64,000 bases of DNA from assembly GCF_900109355.1 (NCBI RefSeq), contig NZ_FOBF01000005.1:62001-126000 (forward strand), written 5' to 3'. The DNA is from Nonomuraea pusilla (GTDB lineage: Bacteria; Actinomycetota; Actinomycetes; Streptosporangiales; Streptosporangiaceae). Numbering within the stretch: position 1 is the first letter of the stretch; every line of letters begins with the position of its first letter. Below the pieces are notes generated by a model. That model was given only the letters and a program-made list of their open reading frames with translations. It was not told the origin of the DNA and ran no database searches. The position numbers were made by a program, and so were the translations under genes. Below, piece by piece: positions 52,875 to 62,150 of this stretch.

Positions 52875-53987
52875 ATGTCCACTGACGGCAGGACAGCCTT
52901 GCGCAATGTGCGGGTCTTCGATGGCAAACGGCTCGGCGAGCCCCGTACCGTCGTCATCGACGGTGCGCTGATCGGCGACGATCCCGCAGGGGCGGAGGAG
53001 ATCGACGCGGCTGGGGCGGCGCTGCTGCCCGGGCTGATCGACGCGCATGTCCACCTGCACGACCCCGGGAACCTGGCCGCCCTGGCCACCTGGGGAGTGA
53101 CGACCGGGCTCGACATGGCCTGCTGGCCGGCCGAGCGGGTGGCCTCGCTGCGCGAGGCCGGGGGAGCAGCCGACTTCCGTACTGCCGGACTGCCCGCCAT
53201 CGGGCCGGGCGGCCACCACGCCCGCATGCCGGGAATGCCGCCGGAAGCCGTCATCCTGACGGCAGCCGATGCCCGGCGGCACGTCGAGGCGCGGGCGGCG
53301 GAGGGTGTCGACTACATCAAGGGCGTCGCCGAGGCCCCCGGCGAGGGCGGGCCGCCCGCGGACGCGCTGCGCGCGCTGGTGGAGGCGGCACGCGAGTACG
53401 GGCTCAAGACGATCGTGCACGCCGCCACCCCGGGCGCCTACACGATGGCCGTGGAGTCGGGAGCGGAGTTCGTCACGCACACGCCGATCGCCGGCGGGGT
53501 CCGGGCGCACGACGTGGCCGCGATGAGGAGCGCCGGCCAGAGGTCCATCCCGACGATCACCATGATGGAGGCGTTGCTCACCGCCTTCATGACCTCCGGC
53601 CCGCCGTCTGGGCGGGCCGACCTCCTGGGGGAGGTGCTGGGCGACGTCGGCCGTCTGCACCGGGCCGGTGTTGAGATCCTCGCCGGGACGGACGCGAACG
53701 CCGAGCCGTCCGGGCCGCTGCCCGTGCCCCACGGCGAGAGCCTGCATCACGAATTCGAGCTGATGGCGCGGGCCGGAATGACGCCGGTGGAGATCCTGCG
53801 CTCGGCGACCGTGCTGCCTGCCCGCGCCTTCGGCCTGGTCGACCGGGGCGCCGTCCGGCCGGGTATGCGGGCCGACCTGTTGCTGGTCAACGGCGACCCG
53901 ACCCGGGACATCACAGCCACCCGCGACATCCGCGCCGTCTGGTGCGCCGGTCACCCCGTCACTCCGGCCGCCCGGCGCGAACCCTGA
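52875..53987 (+). CDS. Amidohydrolase family protein
   Basis: 370 residues from ATG 52875. Metal site HVH (His58, His60) in GLIDAHVHLH, a lysine in VDYIKG that may be carboxylated, His in IVHAATP, GTDAN with the catalytic Asp, and the closing RADLLLVNGDP. Hydrolase of an amide or ester bond, imidazolonepropionase-like group; substrate unknown. Controlled by the divergent TetR (inference). Confidence 0.88.
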   Translation: MSTDGRTALRNVRVFDGKRLGEPRTVVIDGALIGDDPAGAEEIDAAGAALLPGLIDAHVHLHDPGNLAALATWGVTTGLDMACWPAERVASLREAGGAADFRTAGLPAIGPGGHHARMPGMPPEAVILTAADARRHVEARAAEGVDYIKGVAEAPGEGGPPADALRALVEAAREYGLKTIVHAATPGAYTMAVESGAEFVTHTPIAGGVRAHDVAAMRSAGQRSIPTITMMEALLTAFMTSGPPSGRADLLGEVLGDVGRLHRAGVEILAGTDANAEPSGPLPVPHGESLHHEFELMARAGMTPVEILRSATVLPARAFGLVDRGAVRPGMRADLLLVNGDPTRDITATRDIRAVWCAGHPVTPAARREP

Positions 53988-54161
53988 ACCTGAGCGGCTG
54001 CACGAGCGGAGGTTCCCGTATCCGCGGCGGCGTCGAGCAGGTCGAGGCAGTACCGCCACAGGCCGGCGACGGCCCCGCAGTCAACAACGGCGCGCCTCGA
54101 CGGGACGGATTGACCGGCTTCCTGAAGGCCACGTCATGTCACCGCTATCGCCCACCGTCAC

Positions 54162-54533
54162 TCAAGCAGCATCCGCCGCATTCGCCAGGAAGGACCGGTT
54201 GACCTCGATCAGGTGATCAAGCGCTTCCCTGGCGGCCGTGAGGCTGTCGATCGTCGATGTAAGGCGGGCTCGCTCATGATTCATGACGGCCAAGGCATGC
54301 AGGGCCTTGGCCGTGGTGGGCTCCGCCATGCAGGGGACCATCTGAGCGATGCTCATGGTGGACATGCCGGCGGCCAGGAATGTCTGAATCAGCGCCACCC
54401 GCTGGACGTGATCGTCGTTGTAGCACCGCTGGCCACTGGGCGATCTCGTGCTGACCAGCAGGCCCTGCTGCTCGTAGTAGCGCAGCGATCGACGGCTTGC
54501 TCCTGTCCGGGCGGACAGCTCACCGATCCGCAT
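54162..54533 (-). CDS. MerR family transcriptional regulator
   Basis: 123 residues from ATG 54533 after AGGAG. N-terminal MRIGELSARTGASRRSLRYY and GLLVSTRSPSGQRCYND are the MerR winged helix; a dimer helix follows. No metal-binding cysteine pair, so a drug or organic ligand type. Divergent from the EthD gene. Confidence 0.9.
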   Translation of the reverse strand: MRIGELSARTGASRRSLRYYEQQGLLVSTRSPSGQRCYNDDHVQRVALIQTFLAAGMSTMSIAQMVPCMAEPTTAKALHALAVMNHERARLTSTIDSLTAAREALDHLIEVNRSFLANAADAA

Positions 54534-54673
54534 CTCAACTCCTCGTGTGCATCGGGTCACAATGCCTTGCCCATGACATCGATGTGAGCGTTTAGCGTAA
54601 CCCCGTAGCTCGCAACCCGACGCCGGGGCGGGCGGCCGCCTCCCCCGTGCCGCGAGGACGAAGGAAGCAAATC

Positions 54674-55009
54674 GTGATCAAGTTCGTCTACATGATCAAC
54701 CGTGTCGAGGGGATGACCCTCGAGGAATTCGTTGACTATCACCGAAACCACCACGCCCCATTGTTCGCCTCCATCCCGGAGGCGCGACGGTACGTGAAGA
54801 GGTACACCGTCTCTCACCCGGTTCCCGCCGACGGCTACCCGAGCCCCGGCTACGACGGCCTCACTGAGATCTGGTTCGAAACCTGGGCGGACCATGACGC
54901 CTTCTTCGGATCGAAGAATTACAAGGAGCTGCTGAACCCGGACGAAAGCAAGTTCATCGATCTGGATTCGGTGGTGGTCATGGTCACCGAAGAAAAGGTC
55001 GTGATCTGA
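54674..55009 (+). CDS. EthD-domain protein
   Basis: 111 residues from GTG 54674 after AAGGAAG. KFVYMINRVEGMTLEEFVDY, HRNHHAPL and RYTVSHPV are typical of the EthD dimeric barrel fold, as in ether-degradation and small-molecule oxygenase helpers. Expected target of the divergent MerR regulator. Confidence 0.87.
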   Translation: MIKFVYMINRVEGMTLEEFVDYHRNHHAPLFASIPEARRYVKRYTVSHPVPADGYPSPGYDGLTEIWFETWADHDAFFGSKNYKELLNPDESKFIDLDSVVVMVTEEKVVI

Positions 55010-55250
55010 TACGGGCTGCCGGGGGAGCTGGACGACGAGGCGGAGCCTGTCGTCCAGCTCCGCAGCGAACGGCTCAGGACGCGACCGTCATGCTTCTTCT
55101 CTGCTTGATCGCCTTGGTGATTCCGGTGGTCAGCCTGTTGCACCTCCCGACGAATCGGCCACCTCGACGCGCTCCACAGCCTCGTCGACCAGGTCGCCGG
55201 CGACCGCTACAGCCGGGCCGGAATGAGCATCGTCAACCACTGACCGCTCA

Positions 55251-55274
55251 CCCGGCGCGGATGCCGACGCCGGG
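55251..55274. terminator. Hairpin between convergent genes
   Basis: CCCGGCG, a 10-base loop and CGCCGGG, between the EthD gene and the convergent hydrolase at 55290. Likely shared terminator. The rest of the 280-bp gap shows only a possible fragment (LDALHSLVDQVAGDRYSRAG). Confidence 0.5.
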
Positions 55275-55289
55275 CGGGTGATTTGCTGC

Positions 55290-56180
55290 TCACGGCTTCA
55301 CCATCGTGCGGACGAATGTGGCCGCGCGGGTCATCGCCGCGTCGGCCTCGTCCCACGAGGCGGCGAATGACTGGAAGACGTGTGTCGCCTGCGCGGTGAC
55401 GTCCAGCGTCACCGACACATCGGCCGCCACGAGCCTTGCCGCGAGCCGGGTGGAGTCGTCCAGCAGCACCTCGTCAGAGCCGACCTGGATCAACGTGGGC
55501 GGCAGACCGTGCAGGTCCGCGAACAGCGGGCTGTGCTGTTCTGTCGCGGATGCGTCGCCGAGGTAGTCACGCACGCGGCGTTCGAGGGCGGTGCGGTTCA
55601 GGATGAAGTCCGCCTCGGCCCTGACCGTCATCGAATCGCCGCTGAGTGTGAGGTCAACCCATGGCGAGAACAGCAACGCCGCGGCGGGCATCGGCTCGTC
55701 GACGGCGGAAAGTGCCGCCAGCAGGCCGAGCGCCACCCCGCCGCCGGCCGACTCGCCGGCGACCACCACCCGTTGCGGATCGACACCGGAGGCGATCAGG
55801 GCGCGATAAGCGCGTACCGCGTCGTCGGTGGCGGCAGGGGCGGGATGCTCGGGTGCCAAGCGGTAGTCGATGGTGATCACCCGTGTCTGTGACCTGCGGG
55901 CGAGGTCTGCGACGATCCCCAGCGAGCTGCGCGCCGACCCGAGGACATACGCCCCGCCGTGGAAGTACAGGACGGTGCCGACGCAGGGCTCTTCCGCGAG
56001 TTCGACCAAGAGGCCAGGGATCGTGTCGTAGTGGGCTTCGGTGACGATGACGTCCTCAGGGACAGGATGGTGGGACAACAACTGCTCGAACAGGGCACGC
56101 TGTTCGTGGACCGCACCGCCGAGGTCGAGGGGGGACGACGCGCGAAACTGCCGGATGGCCTCTCGCTGCTCACGGCTCAT
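55290..56180 (-). CDS. Alpha/beta hydrolase, hormone-sensitive-lipase type
   Basis: 296 residues from ATG 56180. Oxyanion motif YFHGGAYVLGS, nucleophile elbow GESAGG with Ser, acid in GSDEVLLDD and His in ATHVFQSF. Carboxylesterase acting on short acyl esters. Same strand as the next hydrolase (59-bp gap), so they may be co-transcribed. Confidence 0.9.
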   Translation of the reverse strand: MSREQREAIRQFRASSPLDLGGAVHEQRALFEQLLSHHPVPEDVIVTEAHYDTIPGLLVELAEEPCVGTVLYFHGGAYVLGSARSSLGIVADLARRSQTRVITIDYRLAPEHPAPAATDDAVRAYRALIASGVDPQRVVVAGESAGGGVALGLLAALSAVDEPMPAAALLFSPWVDLTLSGDSMTVRAEADFILNRTALERRVRDYLGDASATEQHSPLFADLHGLPPTLIQVGSDEVLLDDSTRLAARLVAADVSVTLDVTAQATHVFQSFAASWDEADAAMTRAATFVRTMVKP

Positions 56181-56239
56181 ATCTGCTCCTTGCTGGGGGT
56201 TCGGTCGGCTCTGTTCCGGTGGGTCGTGAAGGTGTGAGC

Positions 56240-57109
56240 TCAGACGGCCCGGGCGTGCTCAATGAGAAGGTCGGCGAAGGCGTCCGGCTGGTCGACCGGG
56301 GTGATGTGACCGCAGTCCTCAAGCAAGTGCTGGGTGAGACAGTCGGTGATCGGTTCGAGCTGGCGGGCGGTGGCCGCGCCGATCGCGCCACCGCCGATGG
56401 CGAGGGTCGGCGTCGTCAGCCGCTGGTCCTGCGCCCAGTTCCCGATCCATTCCGCGGTGGCCGGCACCGCGCGGTAGTGGTCGAAGGCATTGCCGAGACT
56501 CGTTTTGCCCCGATATGCCTCGACGATCACCCGTGTAAGGTCTGCCGGCAGACCTCGGCGACTGCCGGCGGAGAGGAAGAAGCGGACGTAGCGCTCCGCC
56601 GAGTTCTCCAGGACGTCCTCGGCCAGACCACCGGGCGCCTGGTGGAAGCCGAACCACCACGGCGGCCCCTGCCGTAGAAAGGCCTCGGCGCCGGGCAGAA
56701 GTCCGATCAACCCTTCGGACAGGGTCAGGCTGATTACGCGCTCAGGCGACGATGCTGCCAGGGCGAATGCCGGAGTGACACCTAGATCGGTGCCGACGAC
56801 GTGTGCCTCGTGGTCACCTAGGATGTCCAACATTCGGAGCAGGTCCGTGGCGATCGCGGATGCCTGGTAGCCGCGGACGGCGGGTGTGCTGTCGCCCAGC
56901 CCGTGCAGGTCCGGCGCGAGGGCCCGGAAACCTGCCGCGGCCAGCCAGGGTGCGACATCGCGCCAGATCGCGCGGGTGTGCGGGAAGCCGTGCAGCAGCA
57001 GCACGGCCGGCCCCTGCCCGAGAGTCTCCACGGCGAGTTCGACCCCGTCGATCGGTATCCGGTGCACGGTCGCGCCGGGAAGGTGGGGGGAAAGAGTCAT
57101 CTGGCGCAC
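56240..57109 (-). CDS. Alpha/beta hydrolase, epoxide-hydrolase-like
   Basis: 289 residues from GTG 57109, with GGAGG 6 bases upstream. HGFPHTRAIWRD oxyanion segment, nucleophile elbow GTDLG with Asp instead of Ser, and CGHITP with the catalytic His. An Asp nucleophile is the mark of epoxide hydrolases and haloalkane dehalogenases. Divergent from an HxlR regulator. Confidence 0.87.
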   Translation of the reverse strand: MRQMTLSPHLPGATVHRIPIDGVELAVETLGQGPAVLLLHGFPHTRAIWRDVAPWLAAAGFRALAPDLHGLGDSTPAVRGYQASAIATDLLRMLDILGDHEAHVVGTDLGVTPAFALAASSPERVISLTLSEGLIGLLPGAEAFLRQGPPWWFGFHQAPGGLAEDVLENSAERYVRFFLSAGSRRGLPADLTRVIVEAYRGKTSLGNAFDHYRAVPATAEWIGNWAQDQRLTTPTLAIGGGAIGAATARQLEPITDCLTQHLLEDCGHITPVDQPDAFADLLIEHARAV

Positions 57110-57122
57110 AGGTGCCCTCCTT

Positions 57123-57147
57123 GGTTACGCTTGGGAACGTGGTAACC
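57123..57147. promoter_or_regulatory. Operator-like inverted repeat for HxlR
   Basis: GGTTAC, 13 bases, GTAACC in the 52-bp divergent gap between the epoxide-hydrolase-like gene and the HxlR gene; probable site of the HxlR protein. Confidence 0.6.
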
Positions 57148-57161
57148 GTAGGAGACCTCCA

Positions 57162-57599
57162 ATGAACGGGGAAGAAGGCACTTTTCCGACACCAGGTGAC
57201 CGCGTGGTAACTGCCTCGCGGCAGGGGAACTTGTTCGATCCTCTGTGCCCGACACGGCTCCTGCTCGACCGGGTGGGGTCGCGATGGACGACCATGGCCG
57301 TGCTGTCGCTTGCCGCCGCTGAGGGCGAGCTGCGGTTCACCGAGTTGAAGCGCGAGATGACCGGTGTGTCGCAGAAGATGCTGGCGCAGACCCTCAGGGC
57401 GCTGGAACGAGACGGACTTGTCGATCGTCGTGTCGAGGCGAGCAAGCCTCCACGGGTGTACTACCGTCTGACCGGCCTGGGCGCCACGCTCGTCGAGCCA
57501 CTGCGAAGTCTGCGAGCCTGGGCTGAGCAGTACATGCCCCTGATCCAGCACAACTGCGATCTGTTCGACGCCGCCGACCGCCCGGACGGCCACGGCTGA
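57162..57599 (+). CDS. HxlR family transcriptional regulator
   Basis: 145 residues from ATG 57162. CPTRLLLDRVGSRWTTMAVL, ELRFTELKREMTGVSQKML and TLRALERDGLVDRR are the HxlR winged helix. HxlR proteins sense reactive electrophiles or redox change. Divergent from the hydrolase pair, which it probably controls. Confidence 0.9.
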   Translation: MNGEEGTFPTPGDRVVTASRQGNLFDPLCPTRLLLDRVGSRWTTMAVLSLAAAEGELRFTELKREMTGVSQKMLAQTLRALERDGLVDRRVEASKPPRVYYRLTGLGATLVEPLRSLRAWAEQYMPLIQHNCDLFDAADRPDGHG

Positions 57600-57946
57600 A
57601 CAGCCGAGAGCCGACGAAGGACTCCTCCAAGCTGCGTGATACTGCATTGGCATGGATTTCGGAAGGCGGGTGGAACTGCCGTTGTTTCACGCGCTACCAC
57701 GCTTCGAACAAGAGGATCGCTGCAACGATGTCGGGCCGCGCCCTTGATCATCGGTCCAACGCCATGCTGCCGCAGAACGGGCCGGAGCAGGTCCCGTCCC
57801 ACGAGAGGAGCTTCTCCGCTCGAACCCGAGTACTGAGTCATCGCCGGACTCAACCGCGATCAGAGCACCTCAGAAACTGACTTGAACTCACCAGTGCCCA
57901 GCGCTGGCGGCGACAGCGACGGTCAGATGACGGTCAAGCGTCGGCG
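57600..57946. other. 347 bp without a gene before the integrase
   Basis: Reduced GC with stops in all frames except short ones. It should hold the missing N-terminus of the integrase, but no integrase-like sequence is visible, so that end was lost or replaced. Confidence 0.45.
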
Positions 57947-58925
57947 ATGAGGTTATCTCTCATTATCCAGCCCCGGCGTCGAGAGCCATGTCGCACCGCT
58001 TGGCCGCAATCTCGTGATCCTAAGGTCCGGCTTGCGAACGCCCTCGATCGGTACGTCAAGCCGCACATCGGCGGCCTTCGACTGCAAGCCGTACGCCCGT
58101 CTGCGATCACGAAGCTGTACCGAGACCTCATGGCTGGCGGCGGCAAGAACGGACGGCCGCTCTCCTCCCGGACCGTCGACTATGTTCATGCCGTACTCAG
58201 GAAGGCGTTCCGCGACGCTGTGCAAGTCGACGAGCTGCTCTCGTCCAGCCCGGTTGAGAAGGCCAAGCGTCCCCGTCGGGAGGTGCGCGAGCCGGGAACC
58301 GTCTGGACGACGGACCAGCTCAAGGCGTTCCTCATGCATTCCTGGGCGCACCGGCTCTGGGCGTTCTTCCACCTCGCCGCCTACACGGGTGCCCGTCGCG
58401 GCGAACTCCTGCACCTGCGCTGGTCCGACGTCGATCTCGACGGCAAGCAGCTCGTCATCAGGGGCTCGGCGTCGTTCAGGTGAGCGTGTCGAGGGGAGCA
58501 CCAAGAGCGGTAGGAAGCGCGTCGTGAGCCTCGACGACGGCACGATCCGGGTGCTCCGTGATCAGCGCAGGATGCAGGCGGCGGACAAGCTCGTGGTGGG
58601 ACCTGAGTGGCGCGGAGGAGGCGACCACGTGTTCACGACCGGCTGGGGCGAGCCTGTGCATCCGGACACGGTCAGCTCGCTCTTCCCGATCCTGATCAAG
58701 CGCTACAACCAAGCCCACGTGGGTGCCGAGCTGCCGCATGCCCGGCTCCACGATCTCCGGCACATTCACGCCACCACACTGCTCCTGGCGGGGGTGCCTG
58801 TTCACGTCGTCGCGGCTCGCCTCGGCCACGCCGACCCGTCGATCACACTGCGCGTCTACGCCCACGTGATCCGTGCGGCGGAAGCCTCGGTGGCGGAGGT
58901 CTTCGCCCAGGCGGTCGGCGAGTAG
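57947..58925 (+). pseudogene. Tyrosine-recombinase integrase, truncated and frameshifted
   Basis: The frame from 57947 reads DRYVKPHIGGLRLQAVRPSA (core-binding domain) and TGARRGELLHLRW with the first catalytic Arg, then stops at TGA 58481-58483. One extra T near 58481 is the cause: the next frame continues ERVEGSTKSGRKRVVSLD, HDLRHIHATTLL with HxxR, ARLGHADPS and TLRVYAHV with the catalytic Tyr, ending at 58925. The N-terminal arm-binding domain is missing. It lies 116 bp from the tRNA-Arg, its likely target. A second, worse copy is at 46484-46742. Confidence 0.85.
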
Positions 58926-58995
58926 CGGGAGCCACCCGGGAGCCACGCTGTTAGCAAGGCCGTTAGCAAGATCTCGGGATTGTCCTGACAAACAC

Positions 58996-59033
58996 AAAGG
59001 CCCGCTCCAGGTTATCCCTGGTAGCGGGCCTTT
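58996..59033 (-). terminator. Terminator of tRNA-Arg
   Basis: AAAGGCCCGCT-CCAGG-loop-CCTGG-T-AGCGGGCCTTT lies just downstream of the tRNA on the minus strand, with A/T flanks. A degraded version follows the tRNA scar at 50994-51116. Confidence 0.85.
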
Positions 59034-59041
59034 CTGCTGTG

Positions 59042-59114
59042 CGCGGCCGAGAGGACTCGAACCCCTAACCTTCTGATCCGTAGTCAGATGCTCTATCCAT
59101 TGAGCTACGGCCGC
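59042..59114 (-). tRNA. tRNA-Arg (anticodon ACG)
   Basis: 73 bases on the minus strand. Acceptor stem GCGGCCG/CGGCCGC, D arm TAGCTCAATGGATAGAGCA, anticodon stem TCTGA/TCAGA with loop CTACGGA (anticodon ACG, read as Arg CGN), T arm AGGGG-TTCGAGT-CCTCT. The 3' CCA is not encoded. It is next to a broken integrase, and two 3'-end copies lie 8-9.5 kb to the left, so it was used as an integration site. Confidence 0.95.
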
Positions 59115-59483
59115 TCGCTGCGTAAGCAAGCATAGCGGGTTCTGGACGATGACTCGAACCGGAAATGGCGGTTGTGGGGTGCGAGAGTCGGGGGTTGGGT
59201 GCCTGTGTGGGCTCTGAGCTGGGGTTTTGTGGGTGAGGTTGGGTTTTGAGGGCGTCTGAAGATGGGTGATCTGGGCGGGGTGGGGGTGTGTTGGGTGGAT
59301 GTTCCTCGGCGGGGTGGGGTTGGCGGGCTGTAGCTGTTGTTGGGTGGTCGTCGTGGTGTGCTTGGCCCCGCTCTTGGTCGGTGCTGTCGTGGGTGTCCCC
59401 AGGTTGTGGATACATCGAAGGGTGTATCCACAGGCGGACTTGTGGAGGAGGGACGCTGGCACTCGGCGTGGTGGGATGTGGGC
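59115..59483. other. G/T-rich spacer before the kinase gene
   Basis: About 370 bp with strong G and T excess on the plus strand and no convincing gene. Open frames on the minus strand are low-complexity His/Pro/Thr products of this skew. Confidence 0.5.
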
Positions 59484-60986
59484 ATGAGACGCGTCACGAT
59501 GTGGGCTGGGCTCGCCTTTCTCATGGGTGTGGTCCTGATCGCGGGCGAGGCCCACCTCCAGCGCGACGCGCCCACCTGGCTGCTGGTGGTCCCGGTCGCC
59601 CTGACCTCATTGGGGGTTCTGGTGCGGCAGCGGGCGCCGTTGTGGGCGCTCGGGCTCGGGGTGGCGGGTCTGGGGATGGACGCGTTCGTGGGGCCGTCGC
59701 TGGGCACCGTTCTGATCTTCACGGACAATCTCTACGCTGCGGCGCTCTACGGGCCGGCGAGGCTGTCGCGGTGGCTGCTGGGGGTCACGACGGTGTTGGC
59801 GGTCGCGACGGGGGCGGCGGCGGGGTTCATCGCCAGGGACTGGCGGCCGCTGGCGGTGATGAGCATCCAGGCTGCGTTGATCTTCGTGGTGCCGGTGACC
59901 ACGGCGCTGGTGCTGCGGCAGCACCGGGACCAGGCGGCCGCCGAGAGGGCGCGGGCCGAGCAGGTGGCGCGGCTCGCCGAGCTCGACCGGCAGGCCGCGA
60001 TCGCGGCGGAGCGTACGCGGATGGCGCGCGAGCTCCACGACATGATCGCGAACCATTTCAGCGCGATCGCCATCCAGTCGACGGCCGCGCTGTCGCGGGA
60101 GGACCTCGATCGGGCGACGGTACGGAAGATCATGGCGTCCGTACGGGAGAACAGCGTGGAGGGGCTCGCGGAGATGCGCACCATGATCGGGCTGCTGCGC
60201 CAGGAGGGCGAGGAGGCGGATGCCACCAGGCCGCGGCTGGTGGATGCCGAGACCCTGGTCGAGCGCACGCGACGGGCTGGTATGGCCGTGGAGCTGCGGG
60301 TTCGGGGAGAACCCGGGGAGTTGCCGGCGCCGGTCGATCTTGCCGGGTACCGGATCCTGCAGGAGGCGTTGACGAACGCGCTCAAACATGGGGACGCCCC
60401 GGTGGCCGTCTCGATCTCGTACGGCTCGGGGGAGGTCACGGTTGTGGTGGAGAACGCCGTGACGGCGCGGGGAGGCAGGTCCGGCGGTGGGCGTGGGGAG
60501 TCCGGGGGCGGGCGGAGGCTGCCTGGGGCGGGCGCCGGGTTGGTCGGGATGCGCGAGCGGGTGCTTCTGGTGGGCGGCACGTTCGAGGGTGGGCCTTGTG
60601 AGGAGGGGTGGCGGGTCAAGGCCACGCTTCCGCTCGGTGGAGATGGCCGTCCTGGTGCGGGGGGTCAGGGTCATGGTGCGCACTGGTTCCAGCTTGGGGG
60701 CTTGCGGGGCGGGGCGCGGGGTGGTGCCGGCAGCGCTTCGGGTGAGGCCGGCGCTGGCGGCGCTTCCGGTGAGGTGGGTGCTGCAGCAGACGCTGATGCC
60801 GCTGGTGGCTTGGCTGAGATCAAGGTCGGTGTGGGGGACGGCCGCGCCGGCGGTCGCGCCGGTCTTGCGGGTGGGGCAGGAGCCGGGGGCGGTGATGGTT
60901 TCCAGGGTGACGGAGGTGCCAGGGGCGGTGATGGTTTCTTCGGTGAGGAACGTGCTGGGGTTGCCCGTTTCGACGATTCAGGGTGA
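59484..60986 (+). CDS. NarL-type sensor histidine kinase with an odd C-terminal extension
   Basis: 500 residues from ATG 59484. Four to five membrane helices (about 5-150), a dimerisation and His box ERTRMARELHDMIANHFSAI with the phospho-His, N-box LQEALTNALKHG and G-box GAGLVGMRERV then GWRVKATLPL near residue 385. Kinases of this family end there; here about 115 Gly/Ala-rich residues follow, encoded by a repeat-laden G-rich stretch, so the original stop was probably lost. It should phosphorylate the response regulator at 61344. Confidence 0.85.
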   Translation: MRRVTMWAGLAFLMGVVLIAGEAHLQRDAPTWLLVVPVALTSLGVLVRQRAPLWALGLGVAGLGMDAFVGPSLGTVLIFTDNLYAAALYGPARLSRWLLGVTTVLAVATGAAAGFIARDWRPLAVMSIQAALIFVVPVTTALVLRQHRDQAAAERARAEQVARLAELDRQAAIAAERTRMARELHDMIANHFSAIAIQSTAALSREDLDRATVRKIMASVRENSVEGLAEMRTMIGLLRQEGEEADATRPRLVDAETLVERTRRAGMAVELRVRGEPGELPAPVDLAGYRILQEALTNALKHGDAPVAVSISYGSGEVTVVVENAVTARGGRSGGGRGESGGGRRLPGAGAGLVGMRERVLLVGGTFEGGPCEEGWRVKATLPLGGDGRPGAGGQGHGAHWFQLGGLRGGARGGAGSASGEAGAGGASGEVGAAADADAAGGLAEIKVGVGDGRAGGRAGLAGGAGAGGGDGFQGDGGARGGDGFFGEERAGVARFDDSG

Positions 60987-61343
60987 AGGCGGAGCTGGTG
61001 CTTGGGGCCGGTTGCGGGGGCGGTGAGGCTGGATCTGGGGTGCCTCCGGCTCCGGATGGGGAGGGCTTGTGCCTCTTCGTGTGGTGAGGGCGGGGCTGGG
61101 GTCCGTGTCTCTCCGGAGGAGGGGTTGGTGGCTTCTCCGGTCGTGAGGTTGGTGGCTTCTCCGGGGTGAAGTTGGTGGGCTTCTCAAGGAGGAGGGTTGG
61201 TGGGCCTCTAGGGGAGGTGGTGCGCCCCTTCTGGGAGTGGCCCACTCTCAGGTGGGCGGGGTGGGCATCGTTGAGGTGCTTTGGTGGTCTTGGGGGTGGT
61301 CGGGGGTCGGCTTGCGGTGAGGGATTTGGGAGTTGGAGGTGGG
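60987..61343. other. G-rich, repeat-bearing spacer between kinase and regulator
   Basis: No gene. Contains the 24-bp repeats at 61124-61210. Two-component partners are normally adjacent or overlapping; this gap, and the kinase extension before it, look like an expansion of repetitive DNA. Confidence 0.5.
61124..61210. repeat. 24-bp tandem repeats
   Basis: GGTTGGTGGCTTCTCCGG at 61124 and 61148, then degenerate copies at about 61171 and 61196. All are in the kinase-regulator gap. Confidence 0.7.
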
Positions 61344-61988
61344 ATGAGCATTCGGGTGTTGGTGGCGGATGATCATGCGGCTGTTCGGGCGGGGATCGTG
61401 TTGATCCTGGGCGGAGCCGGGGACATCGAGGTGGTCGGGGAGGCGGCCGACGGGGAGGAAGCCGTGGCGCTGGCCCTTGAGACCAGGCCTGACGTGGTGC
61501 TGATGGATGTTCGGATGCCGCGGTTGGACGGCATCTCCGCCACTCGGCAACTCGCCGGCGTTGCGGATGTGCTCATCCTCACGACGTTCGACGTGGACGA
61601 GTACGTGTTCGGGGCGTTGCGGGCGGGCGCGGCAGGGTTCCTTTTGAAGAACACCGATGCCGACGCGCTGGTCGAGGCCGTACGGGTGGTGGCGCGGGGC
61701 GACGGGTTGATCTCTCCGGGGGTGACGCGCAGGCTGATCGCGGCGTTCGCGGAGCAGGTGCCTCGGCGGGAGACGCCCGATGTCGAGGCGTTGACGCCGC
61801 GCGAGCGGGAGGTGCTGGCGTGCATCGGGAGGGGCTTGTCGAACGCGGAGATCGCCAGGGAGCTGGACATGGCTGAGGCGACGACGAAGACGCATGTCAG
61901 CCGGGTGTTGAACAAGCTGGGGCTGAAGAGCCGGGTGCAGGCGGCGATCTACTACTCGGATTCCTCGTCGGGGGGTGGTGAGTTGTAG
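61344..61988 (+). CDS. NarL/LuxR-type response regulator
   Basis: 214 residues from ATG 61344 after GGAGGTGGG. Receiver domain: RVLVADDHAAV with the acidic pair, phospho-Asp in PDVVLMDVRMPRLDG, TTFD and LLKNT with the Lys. C-terminal LuxR helix-turn-helix: LTPREREVLACIGRGLSNAE and TKTHVSRVLNKLGLKSR. Partner of the kinase at 59484. Confidence 0.93.
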   Translation: MSIRVLVADDHAAVRAGIVLILGGAGDIEVVGEAADGEEAVALALETRPDVVLMDVRMPRLDGISATRQLAGVADVLILTTFDVDEYVFGALRAGAAGFLLKNTDADALVEAVRVVARGDGLISPGVTRRLIAAFAEQVPRRETPDVEALTPREREVLACIGRGLSNAEIARELDMAEATTKTHVSRVLNKLGLKSRVQAAIYYSDSSSGGGEL

Positions 61989-62150
61989 GGCGGCCGTGCT
62001 TCTCATCCGGGGTGGTGAGGTGTAGGAGCGGCTGTGTTTCTCCTCCGGGGTGGTGCGGGGGCGTAGGGGGCGCCGTGTTCCTCCTCCCGAGGGTGGTGAG
62101 GCGTAGGGGGCGCCGTGTTCCTCCTCGGGGGACGGCGCACGTAGGAGCCG
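61984..62150. repeat. 37-41 bp tandem repeats at the regulator's 3' end
   Basis: Units beginning GTAGG(A/G)GC(G/C) start at 61985, 62022, 62063, 62103 and 62141 and contain GTG(T/C)TTCTC/CCTCC. The first unit includes the response regulator stop codon, so the array grew from the gene end. No gene in the array. Confidence 0.75.

Noticed and set aside
55090..55281. 63-codon ORF with a hydrophobic start after the EthD gene
   Set aside because: The tail is Arg/Pro-rich shadow sequence and there is no ribosome site; it may cover a gene fragment in another frame.
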